DNA of 64,000 nt from Leptospirillum sp. (GCA_027315205.1 DAHUYM010000002.1:1-64000); one strand, 5' to 3'; positions 23,920 to 33,008 are shown, counted from the stretch's first letter. A program made the numbers and translations. The notes: generated by a model not told the origin, from the sequence alone.

Positions 23920-25479
23920 CTAGAGTGTTTCTCCTGATTCCCGGCGGGTCCGGGCCCGGGAAAGGGTCATATCGTACAGTGTGTTGAGCGAACCGGAGAA
24001 CAGGTCGCGAATATCCGAAAGTCCGAGCCGCATCATCGCCATCCGGTCGATTCCGAGTCCCCATGCGATCACCGGGACTTCGACCCCCAGGGGCTTCAGG
24101 ACTTCCGGGCGGAAGAGTCCGGCTCCGCCGAGCTCCATCCACCCGAGGACCGGATGTCGGACATGGACTTCGACCGACGGTTCGGTAAAGGGAAAATACG
24201 CCGGCTTGAAATGAATTTCCTTGGCGCCCGCCACCTCCTGGGCGAAAAGGGTCAGGAGTCCCAGAAGCGTCCTGAACGACGCGTCTTCTTCGAGCACGAT
24301 CCCTTCGGCCTGATAAAAATCGACGGCATGGGTCTGGTCGACCTGTTCGTACCGGAAGCACCGGGCCAGCGCGAAGTATTTCCCCGGAACCTTGGGTGCA
24401 AGGGCCATGGTCCGAGCCGAAAGGGCGGTACCCTGACTCCTGAGAAGTAACCTTTTCGCCTGATTCTCATTGTAAGGCTGGCGCCAGCCGCGACTTCCGA
24501 ACGTTTCCCCGGATCCGGAATGGACAGCGCGGACCTTTCGGGCGACTTCCGGATCAATCGCCCGGGCTTCGCGGGGTTCCCGGATGAAATAGATGTCGTG
24601 AATATCGCGGGCCGGATGGGTCTGGGGAATGAAAAGAGCGTCCATATTCCAGAATTCGGTTTCGACGATAGGGCCCGACATCTCCTCGAACCCCAGCCTC
24701 ACCAATTGTTTCCGTACCTGGTTCAGGTATTCGCGGTAGGGGTGGATGAGGCCGATGGAAGGACGGGGCGGGGGTGTGTCGAGGGAATACGGCCGGAAAG
24801 AACGGTCCCGGAAGGTGCGGTTCTGGATCATTTCGGGGGTAACCGGTCCCATAAGGTCTTCCTGCGCATCGAGGTCGCCGGGAGATATGAGGCCGTCTTT
24901 CAGGACGATCCGCCTCTTTTCACGGACATCGAACCGGAGAATGCCCTTGCCTTTTCCCCGCTTTCTCTGGAGGGCCGTCACGAGTTCCCGGTCCTCGACG
25001 GAAAGGGTTTCGAGGATGACGGGTGGAGAGTTCCCGATTTCACGAATGAGGGCGAAGGTCCTGAGAAGGGAGTCCGGAAGGGATTTCCCGATACGGATCG
25101 TTCCACCGGCCTGAAGCTCGAGCACTCCCGCCTCTTTCAACTCCCCGATGGCTTTCGAAATCTGCGCCGGGTCTTCGACGGTTTTCCGTAATGCATCGAG
25201 TGTCAGGGCAGGGTTTTTCCGAACCTTCTCAAGGATCCATTCTTCGGGGAAGCCCTGTTCCACGGCGAGTTTTCCCGTTTCGGTAACGGAGACCTCCGTC
25301 TGTACTTCCTCCAGGGTTTCTTCGATGAGCCCCTTGGCCTTGAGCCAGCCGATCGCCATCTGGACCTGGGACGTATCGAGTCCGGAGAGAACGGGAAGGG
25401 CCTCTACCGAGACTCCACCGGATTTTTCGAGCAACAGTTTCAATAGGGCGATCTCGAGGGGATGGAAGTTCCACGTCAT
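23920..25479 (-). CDS. pheS: Phenylalanyl-tRNA synthetase alpha subunit, archaeal/eukaryotic type
   Basis: 519 residues, against about 340 for bacterial PheS. The N-terminal 150 residues are tandem winged-helix domains (HPLEIALLKLLLEK, IGWLKAKGLIEE, VSVTETGKLAVEQG) as in archaeal and eukaryotic alpha subunits. The class II core carries the diagnostic FWNMDALFIPQTHPARDIHD, ARCFRYEQVDQTHAVDFYQ, and GWMELGGAGLFRPEVLKPLG with IAWGLGIDRMAM. All are the archaeal/eukaryotic versions. Its ATG overlaps the oppF-like stop as ATGA. The partner pheT follows directly, so the whole enzyme was likely acquired as a pair. Confidence 0.95.
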   Translation of the reverse strand: MTWNFHPLEIALLKLLLEKSGGVSVEALPVLSGLDTSQVQMAIGWLKAKGLIEETLEEVQTEVSVTETGKLAVEQGFPEEWILEKVRKNPALTLDALRKTVEDPAQISKAIGELKEAGVLELQAGGTIRIGKSLPDSLLRTFALIREIGNSPPVILETLSVEDRELVTALQRKRGKGKGILRFDVREKRRIVLKDGLISPGDLDAQEDLMGPVTPEMIQNRTFRDRSFRPYSLDTPPPRPSIGLIHPYREYLNQVRKQLVRLGFEEMSGPIVETEFWNMDALFIPQTHPARDIHDIYFIREPREARAIDPEVARKVRAVHSGSGETFGSRGWRQPYNENQAKRLLLRSQGTALSARTMALAPKVPGKYFALARCFRYEQVDQTHAVDFYQAEGIVLEEDASFRTLLGLLTLFAQEVAGAKEIHFKPAYFPFTEPSVEVHVRHPVLGWMELGGAGLFRPEVLKPLGVEVPVIAWGLGIDRMAMMRLGLSDIRDLFSGSLNTLYDMTLSRARTRRESGETL

Positions 25480-26561
25480 TCAAAAGATCCTTTCGGTGAG
25501 TTGCTCGTCGGGTCGCCGGATGTTTGCATGTCCGGGAATGTCAGGTGGCAGGCTGTTTCGCGGGGCCAGGCGGGCATTCCTGCCATTGTCGGGACCGGAG
25601 GCACTCTTTCAACCCGGACGGGAGGCGGTTCTTTCAAACAGATTTCCATCCGCTCCGGGCATCGGTGCGAGAACGGACAGAGAGGCGGGGACGGTCCCGT
25701 CTCCGCGGCGGTCCCTAAGACCCTTTTGGTGCCATGGGCGTTCTGGATTCCCTCTTCCCAACCGGGGACCGAGGCGATCAGGAGACGGGTATAGGGATGT
25801 TGGGGATTCCGGAAGACCTCCTGGGTCGGACCGGACTCCACGTTCATGCCCCGGTACAGGATCAGGACGAAGTCGGAGAGATAGGAAACGACCGACAGAT
25901 CGTGAGAGATGAAGAGCATGGTCATGCCGTCTTCCTGGTTCAGGCGGGCGAAGAGGTTCACGATCTGGGCCTGGATGGAAACGTCCAGGGAGGAGATCGG
26001 TTCGTCGGCGACCAGAAAGTCGGGATTCAAGGCGATGGCCCTGGCGATGCCGATACGCTGCCGCCCTCCCCCGGAAAACTCCTTGGGAAGTCGGTCGAGG
26101 TCTCCAGGATCGAGTCCCACCCGGAGCATCAGTTCCCCGAGAGTTTTTTCCCGGGCATCCGGACGAGGATGGATCCCGTGGACGAGGAAAGGTTCTTCGA
26201 CCATTTCCCGGACGGTCATCCGGGGGTTGAGCGAGGAATAGGGGTCCTGGAAAACCATCTGGAAATGTTTTCTGAGGCTCCGGAGCGCCTTCCCCCGGAT
26301 CTTCGCGAGATCCGTACCGTTGAACAGGATCGAGCCCGACGTCGGTTCGATGAGGCGCATGATCAATCGGCCGAGGGTGGTTTTTCCGGAACCGGTTTCT
26401 CCGACCAGTCCCACGACCGATCCCCTGGGAAGGGAAAAGGAAACGCGATGTACCGCGGTGACGGCCTCGGGCGGACGGAAGAGGGACGTGCGCGGACGGG
26501 AGAACAGTTTGGTGAGGTCGCGGACTTCCAGGACGTTCCCTGGAGTATTATGCGGGATCAT
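25476..26561 (-). CDS. Peptide/nickel-type ABC transporter ATP-binding protein (OppF/DppF-like)
   Basis: About 361 residues. ABC ATPase with Walker A GETGSGKTTLG, Q-loop QMVFQDPYSSLNPR, signature SGGGRQRIGIARA (the usual SGGQ has Gly for Gln), Walker B LVADEPISSLD, and H-loop FISHDLSV. The C-terminal oligopeptide-type extension with Cys (PFSHRCPERMEIC) identifies the OppD/F family. ATG at 26561 overlaps the preceding gene's stop (ATGA). It energises import of peptides or metals together with the upstream ATPase, but no permease or binding-protein gene lies in the window. Confidence 0.92.
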   Translation of the reverse strand: MIPHNTPGNVLEVRDLTKLFSRPRTSLFRPPEAVTAVHRVSFSLPRGSVVGLVGETGSGKTTLGRLIMRLIEPTSGSILFNGTDLAKIRGKALRSLRKHFQMVFQDPYSSLNPRMTVREMVEEPFLVHGIHPRPDAREKTLGELMLRVGLDPGDLDRLPKEFSGGGRQRIGIARAIALNPDFLVADEPISSLDVSIQAQIVNLFARLNQEDGMTMLFISHDLSVVSYLSDFVLILYRGMNVESGPTQEVFRNPQHPYTRLLIASVPGWEEGIQNAHGTKRVLGTAAETGPSPPLCPFSHRCPERMEICLKEPPPVRVERVPPVPTMAGMPAWPRETACHLTFPDMQTSGDPTSNSPKGSFE

Positions 26562-27589
26562 GCCGCGTCCTCGGAGCCTTCGGGGACTTCCGGATAGAAG
26601 CAGAGGGCCGCTTCGCCGGAACCTGTCGTAATCCAGGGTGGCGTTTCCCGGAAACAGCGTTCGTCGGCCTTTGGGCATCTCGGTGCGAACCCGCAACCGG
26701 TCGGAAGCTCCCAGAGCGGGGGCACTTGTCCCCGGATCGCGAGAAGGGGGCCGTCGGCTTTCGTGGCATGACCCGCGGACGGGCGGGAAAGAAGCAGGGC
26801 CCGGCTATAGGGATGCGAAGGACCTTCCTTAAAAAAGCGGTCTCCCGAAACGCTTTCCACCAATCGTCCCGCATACAGGACCAGGATCCTCCTGGCGGAT
26901 CGCCGGACAATCCCCAGATCGTGGGAAATCAGTACCAATGCCGTTTTATCGCGTTCGTTGCGTTCCATGAGAAGCGAGAGGATCTGTCCCGCCATGGTAA
27001 CGTCCAGGGCCGTGGTCGGCTCGTCGGCAATGACGATGTCGGGTGTCAGGGTGATGGCCATGGCGATCAGGACGCGCTGTCGCATTCCCCCGGAAAGCTG
27101 GTGCGGGAACGAGCGGAGGATCGATGCCGGCTGGGGGAGTCCCACCGAGGCCAGGAGATCGAGAATGCGCCGCTCCCGTTCGTCGGGTTCCATGCCCGGC
27201 CTGTGACTGTCGAAGATTTCCCGGAATTGGGTGCCGACGGTGAGGATCGGGTTCAGGGCGCTTTGAGGTTCCTGGAACACCATGCTGATCCTGGATCCCC
27301 TCACTTTGTTCCAGCGGTCTTCGGGCAGCCGGGTGACGTCCTCTCCCCGGAAGCGGATGGCCCCCCCCACGACGCGGGCTTCCTCGGGAAGTAGACCCAG
27401 AAGGGACAGGCCCGTCAGGGTTTTTCCGGAACCTGATTCGCCGACGATCGCCAAAAGGTCTCCCCTTTCGAGTCGAAAGGAGATGTTGTCGATCGGCCGG
27501 ATCGTACCCCGGGGCGTTGGAATCTCCACGGTCAGTCCGGAGACGTCGAGAAGGGAGGCGTCTGCGGAATCGACGGGTTCGTCGCTCAT
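26558..27589 (-). CDS. Peptide/nickel-type ABC transporter ATP-binding protein (OppD/DppD-like)
   Basis: 343 residues. Walker A GESGSGKTLTG, Q-loop MVFQEPQSALNPILTVG, signature SGGMRQRVLIAMA, Walker B VIADEPTTALDVT and H-loop LISHDLGIV, followed by the OppD C-terminal segment with cysteines (GCGFAPRCPKADERC). It pairs with the downstream OppF-like ATPase as the heterodimeric motor. The gene overlaps queD upstream and oppF downstream by ATGA, so translation is coupled across the operon. The transported substrate is unknown. Confidence 0.92.
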   Translation of the reverse strand: MSDEPVDSADASLLDVSGLTVEIPTPRGTIRPIDNISFRLERGDLLAIVGESGSGKTLTGLSLLGLLPEEARVVGGAIRFRGEDVTRLPEDRWNKVRGSRISMVFQEPQSALNPILTVGTQFREIFDSHRPGMEPDERERRILDLLASVGLPQPASILRSFPHQLSGGMRQRVLIAMAITLTPDIVIADEPTTALDVTMAGQILSLLMERNERDKTALVLISHDLGIVRRSARRILVLYAGRLVESVSGDRFFKEGPSHPYSRALLLSRPSAGHATKADGPLLAIRGQVPPLWELPTGCGFAPRCPKADERCFRETPPWITTGSGEAALCFYPEVPEGSEDAA

Positions 27590-27981
27590 GAAGCGGGTGA
27601 CTCCCGATAGACCGACCGATACGGTTCCATCTCCGAAACGACAACCTGGTCCACACGGACGTTGTCAAAGGCTGTCCCTTCCGATTTCATGGAGTCCTTC
27701 AGGCGGGTGAAGAACAGATAAGCGACGTTCTCGGACGTGGCCGGACGATCCTTGAAGAAAGGGTGTTCGTTCAGGTGGGTGTGATCCAGCTCCTTCAATA
27801 TGGGGGACATGAGCGACTCCGCCGCGTGGAAATCGATTCCCATGCCGAGGTCGTCCAGCCTCTCCGTGGCCCAGGTCACTTCTACGTTCCAGTTGTGGCC
27901 GTGAAGCCGGGCGCAGAGGCCCTTGTATCCCGGGATCTGATGGGACGCCGCAAAGGTCGCTCTTACGGAAATGAGAAACAA
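27586..27981 (-). CDS. queD: 6-carboxytetrahydropterin synthase (QueD/PTPS family)
   Basis: 131 residues from the TTG at 27981, which follows AAAGGAA by five bases; the frame is open to 28047 but those residues have no domain character. Zinc ligands are H14 (FAASHQI), H27 and H29 (LHGHNW); catalytic C23 (GLCARL) and the D66-H67 pair (LDHTHLNEH) are in place, with the final Glu in VVVSEMEPY. It converts dihydroneopterin triphosphate to 6-carboxytetrahydropterin on the path to queuosine. First gene of the leftward operon queD-oppD-oppF-pheS-pheT. Confidence 0.88.
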   Translation of the reverse strand: MFLISVRATFAASHQIPGYKGLCARLHGHNWNVEVTWATERLDDLGMGIDFHAAESLMSPILKELDHTHLNEHPFFKDRPATSENVAYLFFTRLKDSMKSEGTAFDNVRVDQVVVSEMEPYRSVYRESPAS

Positions 27982-28381
27982 GGAATTCCTTTCGAAGAAA
28001 CTGCGATATAAGGAACTATCGCCTGCTGAAACGATCCAGACTCCCATTTTATGTCAATGGCGGCTGAAAATACAGGCCCGAACCGGGATGTTCCGGAGGG
28101 ATGATCTTGACCGGTCCAAACCAATCCGGAATCGTGGACAACCCCGCCGCGGGTGGTATGGAAAAAAAATAAAAATATGCTATTCTTTCCGAAAATCCGA
28201 AATCGGCTATTCGACTGATTGTACGCGGAACCGGGGAACGATGTCGCCCCTTCCGAGCGGTCTCCTTCTGTGGCTTAAAGAGCGTCCTTTCCCGAGAGAT
28301 TTTTGAAGTTTTCAAGGACGCTGAATATATCGAATCTTGTTAAGCCAGCCAAGTCCGGAACGCGGATAAGAAGGAGGAGTC
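27982..28381. promoter_or_regulatory. Divergent intergenic region between queD operon and beta-barrel-like gene
   Basis: About 400 bases without a credible gene. It must hold the queD operon promoter (minus) and the promoter of the gene at 28382 (plus). For the latter, TGCTATTCT (28178-28186) resembles an extended -10 element within an A/T-rich patch of about 40 bases. AAGGAGGAG at 28371 is a strong ribosome site for the TTG start at 28382. No further element was recognised. Confidence 0.4.
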
Positions 28382-29320
28382 TTGTCGGCCAGTGTTGAGT
28401 GTGTCCTGAGAAGACAGCGCGGTCCCAAAAGAGTGTGTTTTTCCCGCAGCCGTCACAAGACTTTCTTGCCCTTCCTGCTTGTCCTTGCTTCGGCACTCAT
28501 CTTGGGTGTCGTGCCTGCCCGTGCGAATTCATTCAATGATTTCATTCTCTACCCGTACGAAACCCCCGAGCAGGGGGAGGTCAGTATCGGAACCTGGCAG
28601 TCCTTGCTCCTCCCTTCGAAATCGGGAGAAACCGTTTTCGGAAATTCCCAAGTCAACGCCAACCTGCTCTGGTCGACGTACGTTCTCGAATTCGGGGTCA
28701 CCGACTGGTGGACGCTCGGCACGTACGTCGATTTCCTTTCAGGGGCTTCCCAGACGTATTCCTATTATCAGACCCGCGCGATCACATCCCGGTTCCGGTT
28801 TCCCCGGATTCCCGATTTTATCGATCCCGCCGTACAGATTGAATACTGGATCCCTGCAGAGGGTGCGGCCAGCCCGTCTCTTCTGGACGTGATCCTGATC
28901 GGGGAAAAACGACTGGGACGCTTTGTCGTTGATGTCAACGCATCTCTTTACTTCGAGACCGCGAATCCCGGGGGAGCCACCGAATCCCTCCCGCCGGAGT
29001 TCGGATATGCGGCCGGACTGTATTACCTCCTGGCCGAGAACGTGAATTTCGGGGTCGAGGCCTTCGGTGAGACCGGACCGATCACGAACATGTACGGCAT
29101 GGGGGGTACGGCCCTGGATCAGGTCCAGCAACATTACATATTCCAGTCCTGGAACTTTGCGATCGGGGAGCACATCGACTGGAATATCGGGGTCGGGACG
29201 GGTCTCACCGAAGTCAGCGCACCTTTTGTGGTCAAGACGATATTCGAGTACCATTTCAAGCCGCTGGACTTCGGAGAGGAAGAAGGGGAACATTACAAGG
29301 AAATTCAGAACATCCATTGA
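28382..29320 (+). CDS. Hypothetical exported beta-barrel-like protein
   Basis: 312 residues from a TTG start just after AAGGAGGAG. A basic N-terminus and hydrophobic stretch (FLPFLLVLASALILGVVP) end at a signal-peptidase site ARA-NS. The mature protein alternates aromatic and small residues in amphipathic strands (TYVLEFGVTDWWTLGTYVDF, FVVDVNASLYF, YAAGLYYLLAENVNFGVEAF, HIDWNIGVGTGL) as in outer membrane beta-barrels, with a final strand FVVKTIFEYHFKPLDF and a charged tail. No specific family is recognised. The YCF48-like lipoprotein gene follows. Confidence 0.7.
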   Translation: MSASVECVLRRQRGPKRVCFSRSRHKTFLPFLLVLASALILGVVPARANSFNDFILYPYETPEQGEVSIGTWQSLLLPSKSGETVFGNSQVNANLLWSTYVLEFGVTDWWTLGTYVDFLSGASQTYSYYQTRAITSRFRFPRIPDFIDPAVQIEYWIPAEGAASPSLLDVILIGEKRLGRFVVDVNASLYFETANPGGATESLPPEFGYAAGLYYLLAENVNFGVEAFGETGPITNMYGMGGTALDQVQQHYIFQSWNFAIGEHIDWNIGVGTGLTEVSAPFVVKTIFEYHFKPLDFGEEEGEHYKEIQNIH

Positions 29321-29395
29321 CCGGATGTGCGGCAAATCCAGGCTTCATCACAGAGGATGACGGCCTTGACGCCGAAAGGGGTTAGCGGGGCGTTG

Positions 29396-30481
29396 ATGAT
29401 CCAGTACCGTCGAGTCGTGTGTCCGGTGCTTCCGGGTTTTTCTTCATGTTTTTCCATTCTGCTTTTCGGGTTTCTCTGGATCATGGGGGGCTGCCATAGA
29501 AAGGCAGAGGTGGCTTTCCCGCGTCTTGTTCTTCCCGCCGGATCGACGTTTCGCCTGATTCAGCCGGTTGTTCCCCCTTCTCCCGAATCCCACCCCGAAT
29601 CCCGCCGGGAAGCCTATAACGGGACACTCTTCGCCCTCGCCCGACCGGCTCCGGGAACGCTCGTAGCGGCAGGGGCACAGTCGACCGTCTGGCTGATTTC
29701 CGAGGAAAGCGGCCAGGCGCGAAAGGTCCTCGTTCCTGTAACGGGAGAGTTTTACGGAATCTTCTTTTCTTCGCCCTCGACGGGGTTCATCGTCGGGAAT
29801 AACGGCCTGATCCTCAAGACCGGAGATAGGGGAGCCCACTGGAAGGCCATTTCGTCCCCGATACGGAACGCGTTTCTCCAGTCGGTCTGGTTCCCGAGCC
29901 CACGGATCGGGTATATCGCAGGCGAACGGGGCACGCTCCTCAAGTCGGAGGACGGGGGAGACTCCTGGAAACTCCTTTCTCCGCCCACGGACGACAATCT
30001 CTACTCCGTCTACTTCATAGACGAGAAGAATGGTTGGATCGCCGGCTGGGGCAAGACCTTTCTCAGGACCCGAGACGGAGGACAAACCTTCCGGCCGGTT
30101 CCGCTCTCCGTTCCCAGGGTAGGCAGGAAGGATCCTTCGTTCAATTCCCTCTGGGGCCAGGGGGACAGGGTCTATTTGGCGGGGGACCATGGGCTGCTGT
30201 ACCGTTCGACAGACGGTGGACAGCGGTTCACGAGGATCGATCTCCCGGTCGACAGGGACCTCTATGGGGTGTGCGAAGAAGGAACTGGAATGGCAATCGT
30301 TTCCGGAGAACGGGGGACCCTTTACGGAGTCGGTCCCGGCGATACGAACAAATCGCTTTTGAACGGTTTCCCGTGGGCGGATTTTTTGGCGCTATCATGC
30401 GGAAGTCAAAACGTTCGCGTTGCCGGAGTGCCGAACGTCATCCTTGTTCCACGGCCAGCGGCGACAGCCTCTCGTCCCTAG
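29396..30481 (+). CDS. YCF48/HCF136-like beta-propeller lipoprotein
   Basis: About 361 residues. Proposed start ATG 29396 gives a lipoprotein-type signal (RRVVCPVLPG, ILLFGFLWIMGGC, Cys as acceptor); the frame is open back to a GTG at 29327. The mature part contains repeated blades of the YCF48/BNR type: GFIVGNNGLILKTGDRGAHW, GYIAGERGTLLKSEDGGDSW, GWIAGWGKTFLRTRDGGQTF and VYLAGDHGLLYRSTDGGQRF. Plant and cyanobacterial relatives help assemble photosystem II, but bacterial members are widespread with unknown partners. Likely co-transcribed with the preceding barrel-like gene. Its 3' end overlaps fur (opposite strand) by four bases. Confidence 0.82.
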   Translation: MIQYRRVVCPVLPGFSSCFSILLFGFLWIMGGCHRKAEVAFPRLVLPAGSTFRLIQPVVPPSPESHPESRREAYNGTLFALARPAPGTLVAAGAQSTVWLISEESGQARKVLVPVTGEFYGIFFSSPSTGFIVGNNGLILKTGDRGAHWKAISSPIRNAFLQSVWFPSPRIGYIAGERGTLLKSEDGGDSWKLLSPPTDDNLYSVYFIDEKNGWIAGWGKTFLRTRDGGQTFRPVPLSVPRVGRKDPSFNSLWGQGDRVYLAGDHGLLYRSTDGGQRFTRIDLPVDRDLYGVCEEGTGMAIVSGERGTLYGVGPGDTNKSLLNGFPWADFLALSCGSQNVRVAGVPNVILVPRPAATASRP

Positions 30482-30975
30482 GATTTCTTGCTCAGCTTTT
30501 TCCTGTCGGAACCTTGTGGGAGGCTTGCGTTCCTCCGGCTTTGGCATTTTCCGCAAATTCCGTAGATGTCGAGCCTGTGGGAAACGATCGTGAAGTTGTG
30601 CTCCTGGGCCGCCAGGTCCTGCAGGCGTTCGATGACCGGTTGTCCGAATTCGACGACCGCCCCGCATTCGATGCAGATCATATGATCGTGATGCGTAAGG
30701 CTCTTGACTTCGTACCGGCTGAATTCATCATTGAACCGGTGTTCCTCGACCAGTCCTTTATCCTTCAGAAGATGCAAAGTCCGGTAGACAGTGGCGAGGC
30801 CTATCTTCGAGTGTTTTTCACGAACCAGAAAATAAAGTTCTTCGGCGCTGGCGTGCTTGCCGCTCCGGAAAAGAGTTCCCGCGATGATGAGGCGTTGGGG
30901 CGTTACCTGAATGCCGGCATCCCGGAATTTTGAAACAAGGCGGTTTTCGTCGGTTTCCTTCGGATGGATCCCCAT
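30478..30975 (-). CDS. fur: Fur-family transcriptional regulator
   Basis: 165 residues. Winged-helix DNA-binding domain (RDAGIQVTPQRLIIAGTLF, IGLATVYRTLHLLKDKGLV) followed by a dimerisation domain with the metal-sensing HHDHMICIECG and two structural zinc pairs, C101-x2-C104 and C141-x2-C144. This fits Fur (iron) or a close relative such as PerR or Zur; HHDHM and the zinc pairs favour Fur, but the metal is not proven. ATG at 30975 is chosen; the frame stays open far upstream through the rplU region, but those residues have no Fur character. It is divergent from rplU. Confidence 0.9.
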   Translation of the reverse strand: MGIHPKETDENRLVSKFRDAGIQVTPQRLIIAGTLFRSGKHASAEELYFLVREKHSKIGLATVYRTLHLLKDKGLVEEHRFNDEFSRYEVKSLTHHDHMICIECGAVVEFGQPVIERLQDLAAQEHNFTIVSHRLDIYGICGKCQSRRNASLPQGSDRKKLSKKS

Positions 30976-31169
30976 GGGTCGGCATTCTCCCACTTGATGG
31001 CGCACATGACCGGCGAATTTTGGGTGGCACGCAAAGAATGCCGGACGCTGGGTTGGTCCGCCCATGTTACATCGGGTGAAACCACTTCCGCAAGAAAGAA
31101 TCGGACTCTGAAGGGATTGCGATTTGCTATCCCCCAAAAATCTTGGACTCCCCTGATGAAAAAAGAACT

Positions 31170-31199
31170 TTGATTTATTTTCGGACTTTTTGGTAGAAT
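31170..31199 (+). promoter_or_regulatory. Sigma-70-type promoter of rplU operon
   Basis: TTGATT (31170-31175) and TAGAAT (31194-31199), spacer 18 bases, about 68 bases upstream of the rplU start. This is the only good promoter before a 23 kb run of co-oriented genes. Confidence 0.6.
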
Positions 31200-31266
31200 C
31201 ACCTTTTGTTGTCGTTGATTCGTTGTTGAAGGGCTGTTCGAGCATGTTCGGAAAGGGTGGAAGACA

Positions 31267-31587
31267 ATGGGCGCGTTTGCCGTTGTCCGGACCGGCGGAA
31301 AGATGTACCGCGTGGAACCCGGACAGATTCTGGTGGTCGAGAGGGTGGAAACGGATGGGGACCTCACGTTCAAAGAGGTCTTGATGGTTTCCGATGAAAC
31401 GGGAACGTCCTTTGCCGAAGGGGGCACTCCTCTTCCTGTGACGGTCAAGGCCCGGATACTGGGCCAGGAACGGGAAACCAAAATAATCGTATTCAAGAAG
31501 AAGAAACGGAAAAACTACCGTCGCAAGCAAGGTCACCGTCAGAACGTGTCCCGCATCCAGATCCTTGAGATCGTAAGGGGCGCATAG
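31267..31587 (+). CDS. rplU: Ribosomal protein L21
   Basis: 106 residues, 50S protein L21. Family features: [19 protein letters not shown] at the N-terminus, a central EVLMVSDE, and the basic C-terminus [17 protein letters not shown]. An L21-L27-Obg order follows, as in most bacteria. It opens the long plus-strand run. Confidence 0.97.
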   Translation: MGAFAVVRTGGKMYRVEPGQILVVERVETDGDLTFKEVLMVSDETGTSFAEGGTPLPVTVKARILGQERETKIIVFKKKKRKNYRRKQGHRQNVSRIQILEIVRGA

Positions 31588-31637
31588 TTTCAGGATCCCG
31601 TCTTCCGGCGGGACCGTTAAGGAAAGAGGAGTGTTCC

Positions 31638-31916
31638 ATGGCCCATAAAAAAGGGGTAGGTTCCACCCGCAATGGCCGTGACAGCGAATCCAAGCGTCTC
31701 GGCGTGAAGCGCCACGACGGACAGTTCGTGCTGGCCGGAAACATACTGGTGAGACAGAGGGGAACCCAGTTCTACCCCGGGGAAAATGTCGGGATGGGAC
31801 GGGATTACACTCTTTTCGCAAAGGAGACGGGAACCGTTCATTTTGCCCGCTGGGGCCGCGACCGGAAGAAGGTCCATATCGTTCCCGGCGAAACCGTTTC
31901 AACGTCCTCCAACTGA
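31638..31916 (+). CDS. rpmA: Ribosomal protein L27
   Basis: 92 residues. L27 reaches the peptidyl-transferase centre with its N-terminus. [19 protein letters not shown] and the [19 protein letters not shown] core are typical. The N-terminus begins directly with AHKKG, so no cleavable N-terminal extension is present. GAAAGAGGAG lies before the ATG. Confidence 0.97.
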   Translation: MAHKKGVGSTRNGRDSESKRLGVKRHDGQFVLAGNILVRQRGTQFYPGENVGMGRDYTLFAKETGTVHFARWGRDRKKVHIVPGETVSTSSN

Positions 31917-31940
31917 TTTTCTTGACCGAATGAGACGACC

Positions 31941-33008
31941 GTGCCCCAGTTTGTCGATGAAGCCCGGGTGTTTGTGGAATCCGGAAAAGGGGGATCGGGC
32001 AGCGTTTCCTTCCGAAGGGAAAAGTATGTTCCCAGGGGAGGTCCGGACGGCGGCGACGGCGGCGACGGCGGCAGCATCGTCTTCGTCGGCACGCCCAGGA
32101 AATCGACTCTCCTGGATTTCAAGCACCGACCGAAACTGAAAGCACAGCCGGGCGAAGCCGGACGGGGCAAGAAACAGCACGGTGCGAACGGTCGTTCGCT
32201 CCTTCTCGAAGTTCCGCTCGGTACCCAGATTTTCGATGAAGAGACAGGCGCGCTCCTTTTCGACCTAATCCATCCCGGAAAAAAAATCGTCGTGGCTCAA
32301 GGCGGGCGGGGCGGCCGCGGAAATGTCCATTTCGCCACCGCGACCCGTCAGGCTCCGGATATGGCCGAACCCGGCCGTCCTTCCCAGTCGTTCCATCTTC
32401 GTCTCGAACTCAAGGTGATGGCCAGGGTCGGCCTCCTCGGCTTTCCGAACGCCGGGAAATCGACTTTTTTGTCCCGGGTCACGCGAGCCCATCCCCGGAT
32501 CGCAGCATATCCGTTCACGACACTGCACCCCCACCTTGGCGTCCTGATCCTGGGAACGCCACCCGACGAAAAGGAAATCGTGATCGCCGACCTTCCAGGA
32601 CTGATCGAGGGTGCCCATGAAGGCAAGGGACTTGGCATCCGGTTTCTGAAGCACGTCGAGCGTACGGAACTCCTTTTGCATTTTGTGGATCTCAGCGCGG
32701 CGTCGGAATACGATCCGGAAACGGCCTATTTCATCGTGCGTCGGGAACTCATGCTCTTCAACCCCGAATTGGCCGAAAAACCGGAAATTCTGGTCGGTAC
32801 CAAGAAAGACGCGGCCGACCCCGAGCGCCTTGCACGGTTCGGAATCCTGGCCCGATCGCAAGATCGTCCGGAACTTGCCATCTCGTCGCATACGGGAGAA
32901 TGTCTCCCGCTGCTTCTTGCCCGGATCGGATCCTCGTTGCCGGATTTCCCTTCCGAGGTGGAAGATGGGACGATCTCGGAAGAACCTCCGGTCAAGGAGA
33001 CGGTGTGA
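31941..33008 (+). CDS. obgE: GTPase Obg
   Basis: 355 residues. Glycine-rich Obg domain (VPRGGPDGGDGGDGGSIVFV, GGRGGRGNVHFATATRQ) followed by the G domain: G1 GFPNAGKST, G3 DLPGLIEGA, G4 as GTKKDA (NKxD is more usual). Obg GTPases take part in 50S ribosome assembly and stress control. GTG at 31941 is the start. Its stop overlaps the proB GTG as GTGA. The C-terminal OCT domain found in some Obg proteins is not present, as is common. Confidence 0.95.
   Translation: MPQFVDEARVFVESGKGGSGSVSFRREKYVPRGGPDGGDGGDGGSIVFVGTPRKSTLLDFKHRPKLKAQPGEAGRGKKQHGANGRSLLLEVPLGTQIFDEETGALLFDLIHPGKKIVVAQGGRGGRGNVHFATATRQAPDMAEPGRPSQSFHLRLELKVMARVGLLGFPNAGKSTFLSRVTRAHPRIAAYPFTTLHPHLGVLILGTPPDEKEIVIADLPGLIEGAHEGKGLGIRFLKHVERTELLLHFVDLSAASEYDPETAYFIVRRELMLFNPELAEKPEILVGTKKDAADPERLARFGILARSQDRPELAISSHTGECLPLLLARIGSSLPDFPSEVEDGTISEEPPVKETV

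Noticed and set aside
30976-31902. Possible long N-terminal extension of Fur
   Set aside because: The frame is open but covers the divergent rplU/rpmA genes and has no domain; the ATG at 30975 gives the normal Fur length.
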